From Rhynchopus sp. YZ270_cl-10 (lineage: Eukaryota; Euglenozoa; Diplonemea; Diplonemida; Diplonemidae): a stretch of DNA of 64,000 bases. The notes beneath the pieces were generated by a model, which was not told the DNA's origin, did no database searches, and saw nothing but the letters and a program-made list of their open reading frames with translations. This document shows positions 19,959 through 30,511 of this stretch, piece after piece. The stretch covers positions 496,001-560,000 of the forward strand of contig OZ037900.1 in the NCBI GenBank assembly GCA_964035575.1, given 5' to 3'. Each line of letters starts with the position of its first letter. Position 1 is the stretch's first letter. The position numbers were made by a program, and so were the translations under genes.

Positions 19959-21274
19959 GGTGGGAAAGACCCTAATCCGATCTCAAGAGAAAAAAAAAAT
20001 CAAAAAAAAAGAAGTGTCGTGGGGGGTGTGTGTGGTGTGTGGGAGGGGGGGTGCGCAAACTGGTTGAGAGTGTTATGTAGAAAATGGAAAGGGTGTTTGA
20101 TACCCTATAAGGTATAATAGATGAAAGAACGATTGAAACCTGGGAACACCTCATTAACAACCTTGGGTGGTGGACTACGATCAGTGAAACAAAACGAACC
20201 TGGATAAATATGTTCCTGGCAAGGACAAAGGGATGTGGTAAGGAATACGGAAAGTTTCTTCCGTCTGCGCCAAAATTCCCGGCTCCATCAGCCACCTCTG
20301 AAACGCACCTGCCAGTACAGGCAAAAAGTTTACACCAAAAAAGCCAAGCTGGACCGTTGTGGGTATGACGGGCCAAGGCAGTGCCCTTACTGCGTTTGCC
20401 GCATGAACCGCAAGAAGGCGTTCACGAGGCAAACAATCAATACGAGCCTCTCGAATGTGTGACACAGGCTCCGCGCTCCCGCCACACCTGACGACGTCAA
20501 GAAGCACATCTCCGAGTGTTCCGAAAAGAAGCATGACAAATTCAGTGAGCCGAAGACTACAACCATGAGATGTAGACGGGCCGGAGCCCCCAGAACTGCG
20601 GGGACCTCAAAGTGTCGTGAGTCTCGGTTCCAGGTCACCCCTAGGCAGTTCATCCTACCCAAAGGACCCAAGAACTGTGGGGCTCGGTTGTGCTCTCCTG
20701 CATGGGAAGGGCGGTATAATATTATAGACATCTGAAAGTGCCTTGAAAACGCCTCACCAAACACCGCAGGACACGGTAAACAAATAGAATGTATGGAGAG
20801 CACCCTGAGTGATCAACAGAATGTAGCAAAGTGGGGTATGGGTGAGGGTGGGTGGGGTGGGCATTTTCTTTTGTGTTGGTGGGTTTGAATCCACCAGGTC
20901 ACACTTTTATGCTTTAATTTTGAAGTTTTGGTATTAGTGTCAACACCGAGGAGGGGCTGCACTGATTTATTAATTTTTTTTTCTTTTGACAAAGTTCATC
21001 AAGGAGAGCGGCAGAGACTAGACACATAGGAAAGACTTCTGGCCTGACTCACGTTTTTTTTCTTCTTTTGAAAATTAGTTGGTGTGTTTGGGGCACCCAA
21101 AGAATATTGTTTCTTGCAGACAGTTGTCTACTACGGTAGGCCCTGTGTCACATTGTAGCCCAAAAAGGCCCTTTTTGTTCGCATTCCTTTTGCTGTCGTC
21201 GGCAGTTCACTTTAACTATCATTCTATGTGTTGTTTTGATTGTGTTTAGTGCGGCCACTTCAGACAGTTACAGT
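19959..21274. pseudogene. Spacer with decayed GC-rich coding remnant
   Basis: Bases about 20200-20770 are GC-rich. A plus-strand frame reads RQCPYCVCRMNRKKAF near 20385, meets a stop at about 20460, and stays open downstream through VKKHISECSEKKHD to about 20735. Cys/His spacing hints at a zinc-binding segment, possibly from a transposable element, but no family is secure. An AGTGTAG-type repeat follows at 20915-20965. Confidence 0.35.
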
Positions 21275-21419
21275 TGGTGTGATGACCCAAACGGATTCTC
21301 CGTGGTTCCCCCGTGGTTCCCCCGAAGGTGCTCCGCAAATCTTAATATAGCCCGAAACAGTTCTCCGTGGTTCCCCCGTGGTTCTTCCGTGGGTTGTCCG
21401 TACCCCCTGAATCACACCA
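21275..21419. mobile_element. MITE-like element, TGGTGTGA termini, copy 2
   Basis: Inverted ends TGGTGTGATGACCC and CTGAATCACACCA. The interior matches copy 1 at 18144-18254, with an extra duplicated CCGTGGTTCCCC block that explains its greater length. Confidence 0.75.
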
Positions 21420-22650
21420 CTGTACTTTCATTTTTTTTTTTTTTTTTGAAAACTTGGTTGTATTAGTGTAGCCACCCGAGGATGAACTCCACTAACTTTT
21501 TTTTTGTTGATAAATTGTTGGAGTAGTGTAGTTTGCCTCGGTTTGTGTTGCCACAGTTTTGTGCAATCTCCACTGTCTTTTTTAAATACTGACTAATGTA
21601 TTTCACATTGCGTTTTTGTTCTGGATTCAAAGAGCGGTGGTTTTTTCGAAGTCAAGAAGAGTGATCCCCCAATCTCTTCACTGCTCGGAGAAGAGGAGTG
21701 GGGGGCTAAGGGCAAAATAAAGAAAAGGTTGGTGAGATGAACCTAAGCATCTCGTGCTCCGTCACCTTGATGTTATTTTCACAAGTTGAGGATGGGGGGA
21801 GAGAAGAGACGTTGAAAGTGCATAACGTCTCACAGAGACAGCGGACGCAAGAACCTCAAAACATCCCTGAGTCTAAACCTCTCGTGCTTAGTCTGATTAG
21901 ATTATTCTTTGGTTTATTCATCAGTCATTTGTTTTTTTTGTATGTCATTTCTACTCGTGGGTGGCAATTTGTTTTAAGTAAGGCTTAAGGGGAAAACCTC
22001 CTTAAGCTGAACCTAAGCGCTCACTAGAACGTGCTTAGTCACCATTTTTTAAAAAAAAAGTTCGATTGGAAATACAAAGCCCTCTTGTGACAGTGTACAA
22101 ATAAAAAGGACCTAGGAAAATCAGCGGGATTTGCGCTTTAACATTTCGATGGACTATTTTAAAGGTAAGAAATGGGAGGGGGGCAAAAAAAAATCAAAAC
22201 GGACGAGAGTTTAATAAATCAGGTATTCCACACGCAGACGCAAAAATGGGGCAATAGCACTTTATCCCACGGAACCATTGCACACAGCGCATAAATAATA
22301 CACAACACACAACAATGTGCAACAGCTCGCTTTTAGGGATTTTTCTCTTACCTGATTCAAAATTCACACACACACACGCGTCCCCCTCCACACTGCTTCT
22401 TCTGTGCAAAGACAAAAGAATCTTTTTTTAGTTTTCATTCAGTTCGGATAAGATGACATCAAAATAAAACTGTAGTTGATGCAGATACACCTCTGACTGA
22501 CCCACATACGAGGCCAGCCATCCGGATGAAAGCGCAAAGTACCCTACGGCCAACAATAGACGATGTAAACCCCCCTCACAGCTATTGTTTACATATTTTT
22601 ATGTAAATAGTAGTCGTGCATGTAAATAGTACATGTAAATAATTATCACT
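21420..22650. repeat. Spacer with many dispersed repeats
   Basis: Two AGTGTAG/CTCCACT elements (21437-21492, 21504-21580), a hairpin repeat (21724-21765), a GTTGAAAGTGC repeat (21808-21850), the ATTATTCTTTGG segment (21893-21940), another hairpin repeat (22005-22045), and a short GAAATACAAAGCCC element (22066-22105). No gene seen. Confidence 0.6.
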
Positions 22651-22669
22651 CATGTATTGTTTACATTTT

Positions 22670-22900
22670 CCACACCTCCCCTGTAGGGTAACCGAAGGTG
22701 AAGTGAGGTATAGTATTGAAATTGATGTGGGTGAAGGGTCAATTTTACAAACCCGGATTTTGTGAAAATTTTTGGCCGAAAATGGGCCCCACCTAGTGAC
22801 CGGGCTCATATTTTCCAAAATTTACGTGGCAAAAAAATTGTCCAATTTTCAACATCGACCCCACCACTTTCTGGACAGATTCCGGAAATGCCAAAAAATT
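22670..22900 (-). repeat. Diverged inverted copy of 271-bp satellite unit
   Basis: Read on the minus strand it matches the repeat at 63600-64000: GGGGTCGATGTTGAAAATTG, then GAGCCCGGTCACTAGG, TGGGGCCCATTTTC, and ACTATACCTCACTTCACC. Flanking A/T-rich DNA (22590-22665, 22975-23050) carries several ATGTAAATAGT / TGTAAACAATAG units. Confidence 0.75.
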
Positions 22901-23270
22901 GTGTTTTGGGTCACGAATCCGCACCCCGTCACAAAAAACCGGCACAAAAAAAGGGGGGGGAAATAAATAATTCGAATGTAAATAGTAATTGGATGTAAAT
23001 AATAGCTGTGAATAATTATATGTAAACAATAGCTGTATGTAAACAATAGTTGGGAGGGGGGTTTATAAAGGAAACAAATAATAATAAAGACAGAACATTT
23101 TGCAGAGATGAACCTAAGGTTCTCATGCGTCACCTTAAAAAGAAGAGAATTTAATGAAAAGCTGACATGAAATACAAAGCCCTCTCGTGACAGTGTAGCT
23201 GCCAGAAAAAATGAGTGTACGCAGAGAGCACAACTCAAAATGTTGAACGTTTTTTTTGCATTTGAGGGTA
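22901..23270. repeat. Short tandem TGTAAATAGT units and dispersed repeats
   Basis: Several copies of a 10-15-base unit like TGTAAATAGT / TGTAAACAATAG lie at 22977-23050, mirroring units at 22590-22665 on the other side of the satellite-like block. A hairpin repeat (23103-23136) and a GAAATACAAAGCCC element (23165-23205) follow. Confidence 0.5.
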
Positions 23271-23370
23271 CCGTCTTCGCAAAAATGTTCGGCCGTAAAA
23301 AAGGACGAACTTCCAGAAAAATCCTGAAAAGGACGAACTTTATTACGGTCGAACATATTTACGAAGACGG
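23271..23370. mobile_element. TA-flanked palindromic MITE, CCGTCTTCG type
   Basis: A 100-base palindrome bordered by TA on both sides. The ends are CCGTCTTCGCAAAAATGTTC and its inverted counterpart GAACATATTTACGAAGACGG; inner arms AAGGACGAACTTCC and TCCTGAAAAGGACGAAC continue the structure. Related diverged copies are at 24615-24691 and 53808-53917. Confidence 0.82.
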
Positions 23371-24411
23371 TATTTTTTTGTGTTGTTCCAGCTCGTAGTT
23401 GTCCACAGGCTCCTGCTAGCTCCGACCCACAGGGGGTTGAAGGAAGGTTGTGCGGGGAGGAAAAAAAAAGGGGGGGAAATCGATAGCCCGGAGCTCTGCA
23501 GGTATCAACAAAAGAGAGAGAAAAGATAAAGAGTTGTGATGCTAAGCCTTTAGTGTGCTTAGTCACCGAATAATATGGGCAAGGAAAATACTGGGACAGA
23601 CGGGAGAGAGAAAGTTCCAGTCATTATTAGTTTTTTAGTTCAGTGTTTATTCTGAGGGGCGGCCGCAATTATGTGGTGGCGGGAATCCTAGAATATACGT
23701 TGTGGTTCTGTTTAAAAAAAAAAAAATGGTTTCTTGTTTTCTTATTTCGCAGTTCAGATTCAAAACGAGACGTTTCTGGAAGAGGGTTGAAAGAGACTTA
23801 CATTTTTCGAGAGAGGAAGTGCACCGTGCAGATACCTAGGTATAACAGGCAGACGCAGGGCACTGAAAAGAGAAAAGTAAAACAAAATGAACGAAAAATT
23901 TGACTCTAAGGTCCAAGCCTTTTCTGGGCTTAACCCCACCTTACACAAAAAAAGAAAAAGTGAAGTCGAAATTTGTGTACCCAACACCCCTGAGACACCC
24001 CTGAAACACCCACTTCCCCACTCCCTCATAAGTAGCCATCAGTTTGTCATCAAAACTGGGCACATTTTTTTGATAAATTGATGACGTGTAGACACCTCGC
24101 TTTTTTCTCGTGTGAACTCGACGCTTTTTTGTGGCAGCACCGTGTCTCGCGTGACACAACGTGCAATACTCCATCTGAGATTATTTTTTCTCTCTCTTTG
24201 GAGTGCTCCGGAAGGAGGTGGGGTATGGGAACAGTTCAGAACCTGCCACTGTGCTGGAGGAGCCGTGCTAGGCTAAGATGGGCACAGATGAGGTGTCCCT
24301 GAGCAAACCCGTACCCATACCATGTCATGAGCATGGAGATGCCTGCAAGGGGGTACAGCAGGGAGCTGCAACGGGTGTCCCCTCCCGCAGTCAAGGCGCC
24401 ACGTTATGTCG
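23371..24411. other. Spacer upstream of membrane-protein 3' end
   Basis: One hairpin repeat (23525-23570). The remainder is mixed-composition DNA without recognisable genes. Bases 24200-24411 are GC-richer and directly follow the last exon of the small membrane protein, so they may be its 3' UTR. Confidence 0.4.
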
Positions 24412-25175
24412 CTACCGCTTCCCACGACCCTGCGTCTGCTTGGCATCGACCGTGCGACGGCCTGACCCTGCTTCTATATCACTGTTGACCGTCCTCTCGC
24501 CTATGGGGGTGTACATAGGCCCGCGGTACATGCGCTTGATCTGTGTGGGGGAATGTGTTGTGAGATGATTCCAGACGAAAGCTTTGTTTTGATAACATGG
24601 TAACAGAAAAGAGTGCCGTATTTGTACAAAAGTATCGACCTTTTCAGGATTTTTCTGGAAGACCTTTTTTATGATAATTTTTAATGCGGTAGTTGAAAAC
24701 GCTTTCACCCACAGGAAAACGGGAAACGAAACAGGGAGGGTTTGTTAGTTTGTACGCTTCCACTTGAAAACTGACATACCAAGCAGTACGATGCCAGGAG
24801 GACAGCAACGAAGCCAACTCCGGCAAAAATGTATACAAAGGTGGGCGCACCGTCATCGAGGGGTGAGTTGCGCGCGCACACGACGTGCGTCACATTTGTG
24901 AGGTCGCTTGCAGTAGTGTTGCCGGGCACAAGCTCGCATCCCTCCGCAATCAAAACGTATTCATCCGGGAACACCCCCACGCTTGCATTACCAGTATGAT
25001 CCAGCTCCCGGCACAGCTCAGGGAGACACTCCTCCACACGTGTGTGCACAGCAGCACTCTCCCCATCCGGACACGACACACTTTCCACCGCACGCACACC
25101 ACCACAATGGTGCGTCGTCGCAGTCCCCACACTCACGCTGAAGAGCAAGAACACATGCATCGTATTCAACACCAT
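24412..25175 (-). CDS. Small single-pass type I membrane protein, 2 exons
   Basis: Exon 1 is 25175-24780 and exon 2 is 24540-24412, giving 174 residues; donor TTG|GTATGT, acceptor CACACAG|ATC, phase 0. Residues 1-20 (MVLNTMHVFLLFSVSVGTAT) are a signal peptide. The luminal or extracellular part (21-110) has eight or so cysteines and three N-glycosylation sequons (N63, N86, N94). Residues 112-132 form the membrane segment (PTFVYIFAGVGFVAVLLASY). Exon 2 supplies a basic 42-residue cytoplasmic tail (IKRMYRGPMYTPIGERTV ... GRGKR). The frame's longer upstream start is dropped because the signal peptide begins at MVLN. No family recognised. The 239-base intron contains a MITE copy. Confidence 0.78.
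24615..24691. mobile_element. Diverged MITE copy inside an intron
   Basis: GCCGTATTTGTACAAAAG on the left and TTTTTAATGCGGTA on the right are the degraded inverted ends; the core TCGACCTTTTCAGGATTTTT matches the element at 53808-53917. It sits wholly within the intron of the small membrane protein. Confidence 0.65.
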
Positions 25176-25690
25176 TTTTCTTCCTTTATCTGTTTTGTTT
25201 TGCATTGGGGTTTTTGGGTATACCCGAGAAGGACCCATTTTTTACACAAATTTTTTGAGAAAAACCACACCATGTTAAGTTGTTTCGAGTCAACGAATGC
25301 ATAATCTCATGGAGAAGGGGTTAATGAAAGCAGCTTGGTTAAAAAAACCCATGGGAGGGGGAGAGAGAGAGAAAGAAATATTCTGAAAAAAAAATCGCTG
25401 TTTTTTCTTCTAAAAAATTCTAACATCTATTATAAGGGGGGTGGAGAAGGGGGGAGGTTTTGAAATATTTTGATCGTTGTTTACTCACCTTAGAAAGAAA
25501 GAATGGCAATCGCTGCAGTCACCTCAACTAACCCACTGTACGATGCCATGGGAGTAGCCATGGGTGAAGGCGCAACGTATCCATCGTGAGGGGGTGTTGT
25601 ATGCAAAGGCAGGTGCTCCCCTCTATCCACACCAGAGGAGTATCATATCAGAATGTAATGTGTAAAAATGATCCAAACATTTTTTACCTA
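25176..25690. other. Spacer with a possible short minus-strand exon
   Basis: Bases 25506-25655 on the minus strand are open and moderately GC-rich (HTTPPHDGYVAPSPMATPMA then SYSGLVEVTAAIAILSF and stop). An ATG-led version is only 23 codons. It might be a terminal exon or chance; no splice partner could be fixed. The rest is polypurine and A/T runs. Confidence 0.25.
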
Positions 25691-25793
25691 CAATAGGAAA
25701 AGAAACTTGGCGACAAAATAATATTGAAGGAATTTTGTGGGTTTTCTTGCAATTTGGCGACTTTTTTGGTCGCCAATATTATTTGTCCTACTG
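25691..25793. mobile_element. TA-flanked MITE, CARTAGGA termini
   Basis: Left end CAATAGGAAAAGAAACTTGG and right end CCAATATTATTTGTCCTACTG are imperfect inverted repeats bordered by TA dinucleotides. TTGGCGAC occurs in both arms. About 103 bases; no coding capacity. Confidence 0.7.
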
Positions 25794-25927
25794 TAAATTG
25801 AGTCCCAAAAAAAAAGAGAGAAAAGAGTTTCTAAGATGACCCTAAGCCTCACCTCATCATTATTCGTTTATCGCGGAGCAACAGCTGCGCTGGATATATA
25901 AAAAAGCAAGAGAAAAAAACCGATATA

Positions 25928-26923
25928 TTACTGCCTCCGCCACTCCCCTTCACGGTGTCTTGCTCCAGTGTTCATGCAGTAAATGCTCATGGGGTTGTCA
26001 CAGCACCAGCTCCCCCCATTTCCATTCCCATTCCCTCGCGGCAACGGCCCTGAATCATAGGTAGGGCGGTCTCTATAGCTTTGTGGTTTTTCTACCCCAG
26101 CCCACACCGGCTGATCTACTGCAGAAATCATTCCATCACGCCTCGGGAATGGATGCAACGTTGCCAACGGTGACGGCGGTGCATACGGGGTTACCCCTTG
26201 CCTATTTCTTGGCGATAGATGCGGGGACGGAAGCCGTCCTACCAGCCCCGCTTCGTAGCTTCCTTCGTATTCGATAGGGGCATTTCGACGAGGAGAAGGA
26301 GGGCGAAAAGAATTTCTCTGCTTTTCTACGTTCATCCTTGCTGCGGTTGAGGCAAGGATTCTTTCGACTCTATCCTCTACTTCATTATCGCCAAATTCTG
26401 TATTCGGTGTGGAAACCGGCTGAGACATGGAGGCGAACATCCTAGGCACTGCTGCAGCGCCTACGGGAGAAGGAGATCTTTGGATTTTCTGTCGTTCTGG
26501 AAGCCGAGGAGTGGGAGCCCCTGCGACAGCATTTGCATCCCCCTTTCGCAATAAAATGCTAAGTTTCAATGTAGGTCCTGGAGATGCTGCCACTAAATCC
26601 AATGCATGACCATCTGACGCCACCTTCGTTCCATCCACCCCAACCAACACCATCCCCGCCCGCACCCCAGCAGCCCCCAACGCACTCCCCGGATCCACCG
26701 CCTCTATTAACAGATTCGGCAGCACCACCAACCCCAAACTCCTCCCTGCCGTGTGCGGTACGGTCGCCTCGCATTCCACCCACCCTTCATCGAGGGGAAA
26801 TTCCATTGGGGGTGATGAAGATACCGAAGCTAATGGAAGGCCAGTAGGTCCGACATAACCAGAGTTGAAGGAGGAGAGACCACGGTCTGGAGGGTAATCG
26901 GTCATTCTATTTATATTGAGCAT
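25928..26923 (-). CDS. PDZ-domain protein
   Basis: A 331-residue single-exon protein. A single PDZ domain lies at about residues 49-126: the carboxylate-binding loop region is RSLGLVV (61-67), followed by LIEAVDPGSALGAAGVRAGM and VLVGVDGTKV. The rest (127-331) is Ser/Pro/Arg-rich and probably disordered, with a C-terminal segment containing SWCCDNPMSIYCMN that may be palmitoylated. PDZ domains bind C-terminal peptides or phosphoinositides and act as adaptors. I chose the ATG at 26923 (MLNINRMTDYPP); the internal MTDYPP start 18 bases later is also possible because an AG sits directly before it. The upstream reading frame is CT-rich leader. Confidence 0.8.
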   Translation of the reverse strand: MLNINRMTDYPPDRGLSSFNSGYVGPTGLPLASVSSSPPMEFPLDEGWVECEATVPHTAGRSLGLVVLPNLLIEAVDPGSALGAAGVRAGMVLVGVDGTKVASDGHALDLVAASPGPTLKLSILLRKGDANAVAGAPTPRLPERQKIQRSPSPVGAAAVPRMFASMSQPVSTPNTEFGDNEVEDRVERILASTAARMNVEKQRNSFRPPSPRRNAPIEYEGSYEAGLVGRLPSPHLSPRNRQGVTPYAPPSPLATLHPFPRRDGMISAVDQPVWAGVEKPQSYRDRPTYDSGPLPRGNGNGNGGSWCCDNPMSIYCMNTGARHREGEWRRQ

Positions 26924-26985
26924 TGTGTGGGTGGGGAAGGGGGTGGGATAGAGAGAGAGAGAGAGAAAAGGGAGAGGCAACTTTC
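26924..26985 (-). promoter_or_regulatory. CT-rich leader of PDZ gene
   Basis: Minus-strand TTTTCTCTCTCTCTCTC followed by a C-rich stretch ends four bases before the ATG. The first AG after the tract is inside the frame, directly before the second ATG. Confidence 0.4.
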
Positions 26986-28275
26986 TTAGAAGGTGTCTGT
27001 TTTGGTTGTCTGGTTCGTAAAGGGAAAAGGAGGTAGGAAAAGAAGAAGAAGAAGAAAAGTTTATAAGATGAACCTAAGCCTCTCTCGTCGTTTAGTCACC
27101 TTATCAATATTCGTTATCGCACAGCATCAGCTGCGCTGGCTTCCACAAGTTTGTTGTTTGAAGAAGAGGAGAGAGGTGTGCACACAATTGCAGCATCCGT
27201 CCGCAGACTCTTTAAAAAAAAAAACCCGGATGTCGCTGTGAGGTTGCAAAGTGAGGGAAAAAGGTGGGCTTTTTTTCGAACAAACAAGGATTGTGTCTGC
27301 ACTCTTTTAACTAGGGGGGGTGTGTGGGAGAATGTTTTGTTTTGTTTTTTTTTTTTTTTGCAGAGCATTGTCATAAGTAAACGGGTGACGATTTGGATGA
27401 GAGAGCAAAAAAACAAAACTTGTAAGATGAATGTGCCTCCTCCTGTGCCTCTTGTGCACACGAATGGGGTAATGCTTCACTGTAAGAACCTACCCACAAA
27501 CTGCTTTCAACACACACATACACATACACATCTTTACAAAAGCAAGAATGAGGTGTCTTCTCCATCTCTCTCTCTCTCTCGCTCTTCCATCACAAAAACG
27601 CCCCTTTTTTTCGTTTTTTTTTTTTTGTTTGCTTTGTGCAGTATAATATTTTTGTTTTTTGGGGGTACGCATGGTAATTAAAAGCGTTAAAAAGGTGTAT
27701 GGCTATTAGGCTGGAAATGCATTTTAAAGCGGGGGGTTTTTTTTTGCCACAAATTTGAGATGAGATCGTGTGGCTTCGCCAGCACAGAGCAATCATTGAG
27801 GTGTGACCGTCATTTTCTTATATCAATGCATTGCGGTTGCTAACAAGGGGGGTGCCGCCCCCACTTCGCGGCGAAGCTTCTCATCTCAATTGCGCCACCT
27901 TTTTTGCTTTTAAATACCATGGGTACAGTTATAAACTAAATTACAACTGTTCATTGAGCTGACTACGTGTCAGGAGGGGCGATGTTCACACGACGTTTTT
28001 TTTTGCTTTTTTTTGTGTTTTTTGGTTTCATTGAAAAATTGGAGGGAAGGAGAAAAAAAAAAGCATTGGAGCATAATCTACGGTGCCTTGTACTGCCTCC
28101 ACGTACTGACAACCAAAAGTGAAGTCCATAAATGTCCACACAACCTTCGTTGGACGCAGACAATCCCAGTTCTCTTTTTCTTCCCCCCACCCCCCCATTT
28201 TTTTCTTTTTTGTGTTGTTCAAGTGTACAATTTTGTTTGCGCTTTTTTTTTTTTTTTTTTGTGTCTGTTTTTTTT
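26986..28275. repeat. Spacer with dispersed repeats
   Basis: Hairpin repeat with its longer tail (27053-27150, including TCGCACAGCATCAGCTGCG), a GTGC-stem hairpin variant (27418-27462), CA/TA and CT microsatellites (27510-27535, 27565-27582). No gene recognised. Confidence 0.55.
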
Positions 28276-28779
28276 CACGGGTCGGGAAAGATCTTTTGTC
28301 TTTTTTTGTCTTTTTTCGAGAATCTCGGGAGAAAAAAAAAAAAAATCAAGATTTTCAGGATTTTTGTCTTTTTTTTTCAGGATCTCTCGAGATCTTTGAG
28401 ATCTTTGAAAAATCCTGAAAAAAAAAGGAAAAAAAGAGAAAAAAAGATGAAAAAGATCTTGAAAATCTTTTTTTTCTCAAAAAAAAGATAAAAAAGATTT
28501 TTGGGATTTTGAAAAATCTTTTTGGGAAAAAAAAAAAAAAAGATTTTGAAAATCTTTTTTTTTTTTTTTCAAAGATTTCTCAAGATCTCGAGATTTTTCA
28601 TGAAATTTCATGGATTTTTCCAGGATTTTTCAGGATTTTTTCAGGATTTTCCCAGGATTTTCAAATCTTTTCTCTTTTTTTTTTTCTCCCAAAAATCTTT
28701 TTTTTTTTTTTTTTTTCGGGAGAAGAGGATTTTTTTTCTCGAAAAAAAAAAAAAAAAAAAAGATCTTTCCCGACCCGTG
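28276..28779. mobile_element. Foldback element, CACGGGTCGGGAAAG termini
   Basis: Ends CACGGGTCGGGAAAGATC and GATCTTTCCCGACCCGTG are perfect inverted repeats 504 bases apart. The interior is a sink of A and T runs with many AGGATTTTT / AAAAATCC and AGATCTT units, themselves partly palindromic. The frames in it encode only Phe/Lys homopolymer-like peptide and are not genes. Foldback or MITE class inferred from structure. Confidence 0.75.
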
Positions 28780-30511
28780 TTTTTTGTATTTTCCTTTCTC
28801 GTATAACTCCGTCCCTTTTTTTATATACACCTTTTTTTTCCCTTTTCTCTTCATTAGACTGTCCAAAAATGGGGGGATTGTTTTTTTGGGGGGGTTGTTT
28901 GTTTACAATTCTTCACTGTACAATAAACAAAAAAAAAAATTCTATTGCGCTCTCCACTTATTTTCTTTTTTTTTGAAAACTTGGTTGTATTAGTGTAGAC
29001 ACCCGAGGATGAACTCCACTATAACTCCACTATTTTTTTTTTCTTCCTTCGGATAGCACTGACAACATCACCAAAATGTGTCTAAAAAGACACAAAAAAG
29101 ACATCCAAACAAAAAGCTCGGATGAATTTGTTCCGGGGGGGGTTTTTTTTCTCTGCTATTTTTTTTCCCCCATAGCCTCATCCTGTTGATCGCCGTGTAC
29201 ACATCTTCCGAACAAATAAATGTGACTCGAAATGCAAAGACAGTATACCTTTGGTAACCTGGTACACCGGGGTGGACCCCCATGCAGTCCTACACCCATT
29301 TCGGTATTTCGAGGTTGACATCTGAAAAAAAAAAAATTGACTTGAAATACAAAACCATCTCGTGAACAGTGTACCCTTGGTACAATGACCGGCTGTACCG
29401 GGGGGTGGACCCTCAACCATGCAGTCCTACAATCCATTTCGTGGTTTACATCTGAAAAAAACTCTCGAGAAATAGTTCCCTTGGGAGGGTGTCAACCACC
29501 AAGGATGTGGAAATCCGAACCCCCTAGGTGGTTGGCACCCCCACAGGGAAATATCTTTTGTAGGTCCTATGAGGTTGTTGTTTGTTTTGTTGGGTGGAAA
29601 AGAGCTTACGTCTCCTGCGGCTAACTACTGACCGTAACTGTACGTTTTTTTTTTTTGTTTTTTTTTGATAAATTGTACCATTCTTAAATTGTTGGAATGT
29701 TTGGGTGAGTACAAATTGGGAGGATGGGATGGGATGGGTGGGGTGAAGGGAAATGGTACTGAGGGGTGCAGGTATAGGAAATATTACAAAAAAAAAAGGG
29801 TGAAATCGATTAGTGCAAAAAAAACGTCTCTGAGACGAAGGCACTGACAACTCCGTGGCAGGAAAAAAAAAAAAAAAAAAACAATCCCCTCCCTTTCACC
29901 TACTTTCCCCCAAACTCATTTTCCCCTTTTTTCTCCTTTTTTTCTCGCATTTTTTTCCTTTTGTGTTTTTTTTTGTTGGTTTCCGTCCGCGTACGATATA
30001 CAGATGCATTTTTCCCCCTTTTTTTTGTGTTTTTTTTTTTTTTTTTGTTGCGAACATGAAAAAAGCGGACCCTTTTTTGAATGTTTCTCTTTTTTTTGCT
30101 TTTTTTTTGTTTTTGTTTTTGTTTTTTTGTTTTTTTTGCTTTTTTGCTTTTTTGTTTTTGCTATCTTTTTACCCAGCATTTTTCCTCCCTTTTTCGTGAT
30201 CCCCGTTTTTTTTCTCTTTTTTCTTTTGCTTTACAATTCAATTGTGCCAACTGCTCCAGAATCCCCTTTTGCAAAGAAGGAGATCGGAAAGGAAAACAAT
30301 AGGATACAAACGGAGGGCACATTAATAACGCAAAATACTTTTCATTTCATTACAAAGATACACACATTTTTTCCCCCTCTTTCCCCTCTTTTTCTTTTTT
30401 TGTATTCCTTTCTCTCGCTATGCCGACCATATTTGGGAAAAAGAACTAATTTTTCACTTTCCTTTCCGAAGAAAGCAAAGAAAAATAAAAATACAACTAA
30501 AATCAACAGCT
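28780..30511. repeat. Spacer with dispersed repeats and homopolymers
   Basis: An AGTGTAG/CTCCACT element (28970-29030) and two successive long GAAATACAAA-type elements (29218-29325 and 29336-29455) that share GGACCC and CATGCAGTCCTACA blocks. Bases 29480-29545 contain an inverted pair GGTGTCAACCACC / GGTGGTTGGCACC. From 29640 to 30430 T runs dominate. No gene supported. Confidence 0.6.

Noticed and set aside
24278-24568. Plus-strand frame with CRYRFPRPC, like the Cys-rich part of a Helitron protein
   Set aside because: The key bases are antisense to the last exon of the small membrane protein, and no other Helitron motif is present.
27990-30200. Long Phe/Lys-rich open frames on both strands
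   Set aside because: They are homopolymer and AGGATTTTT-repeat translations with no amino-acid diversity.
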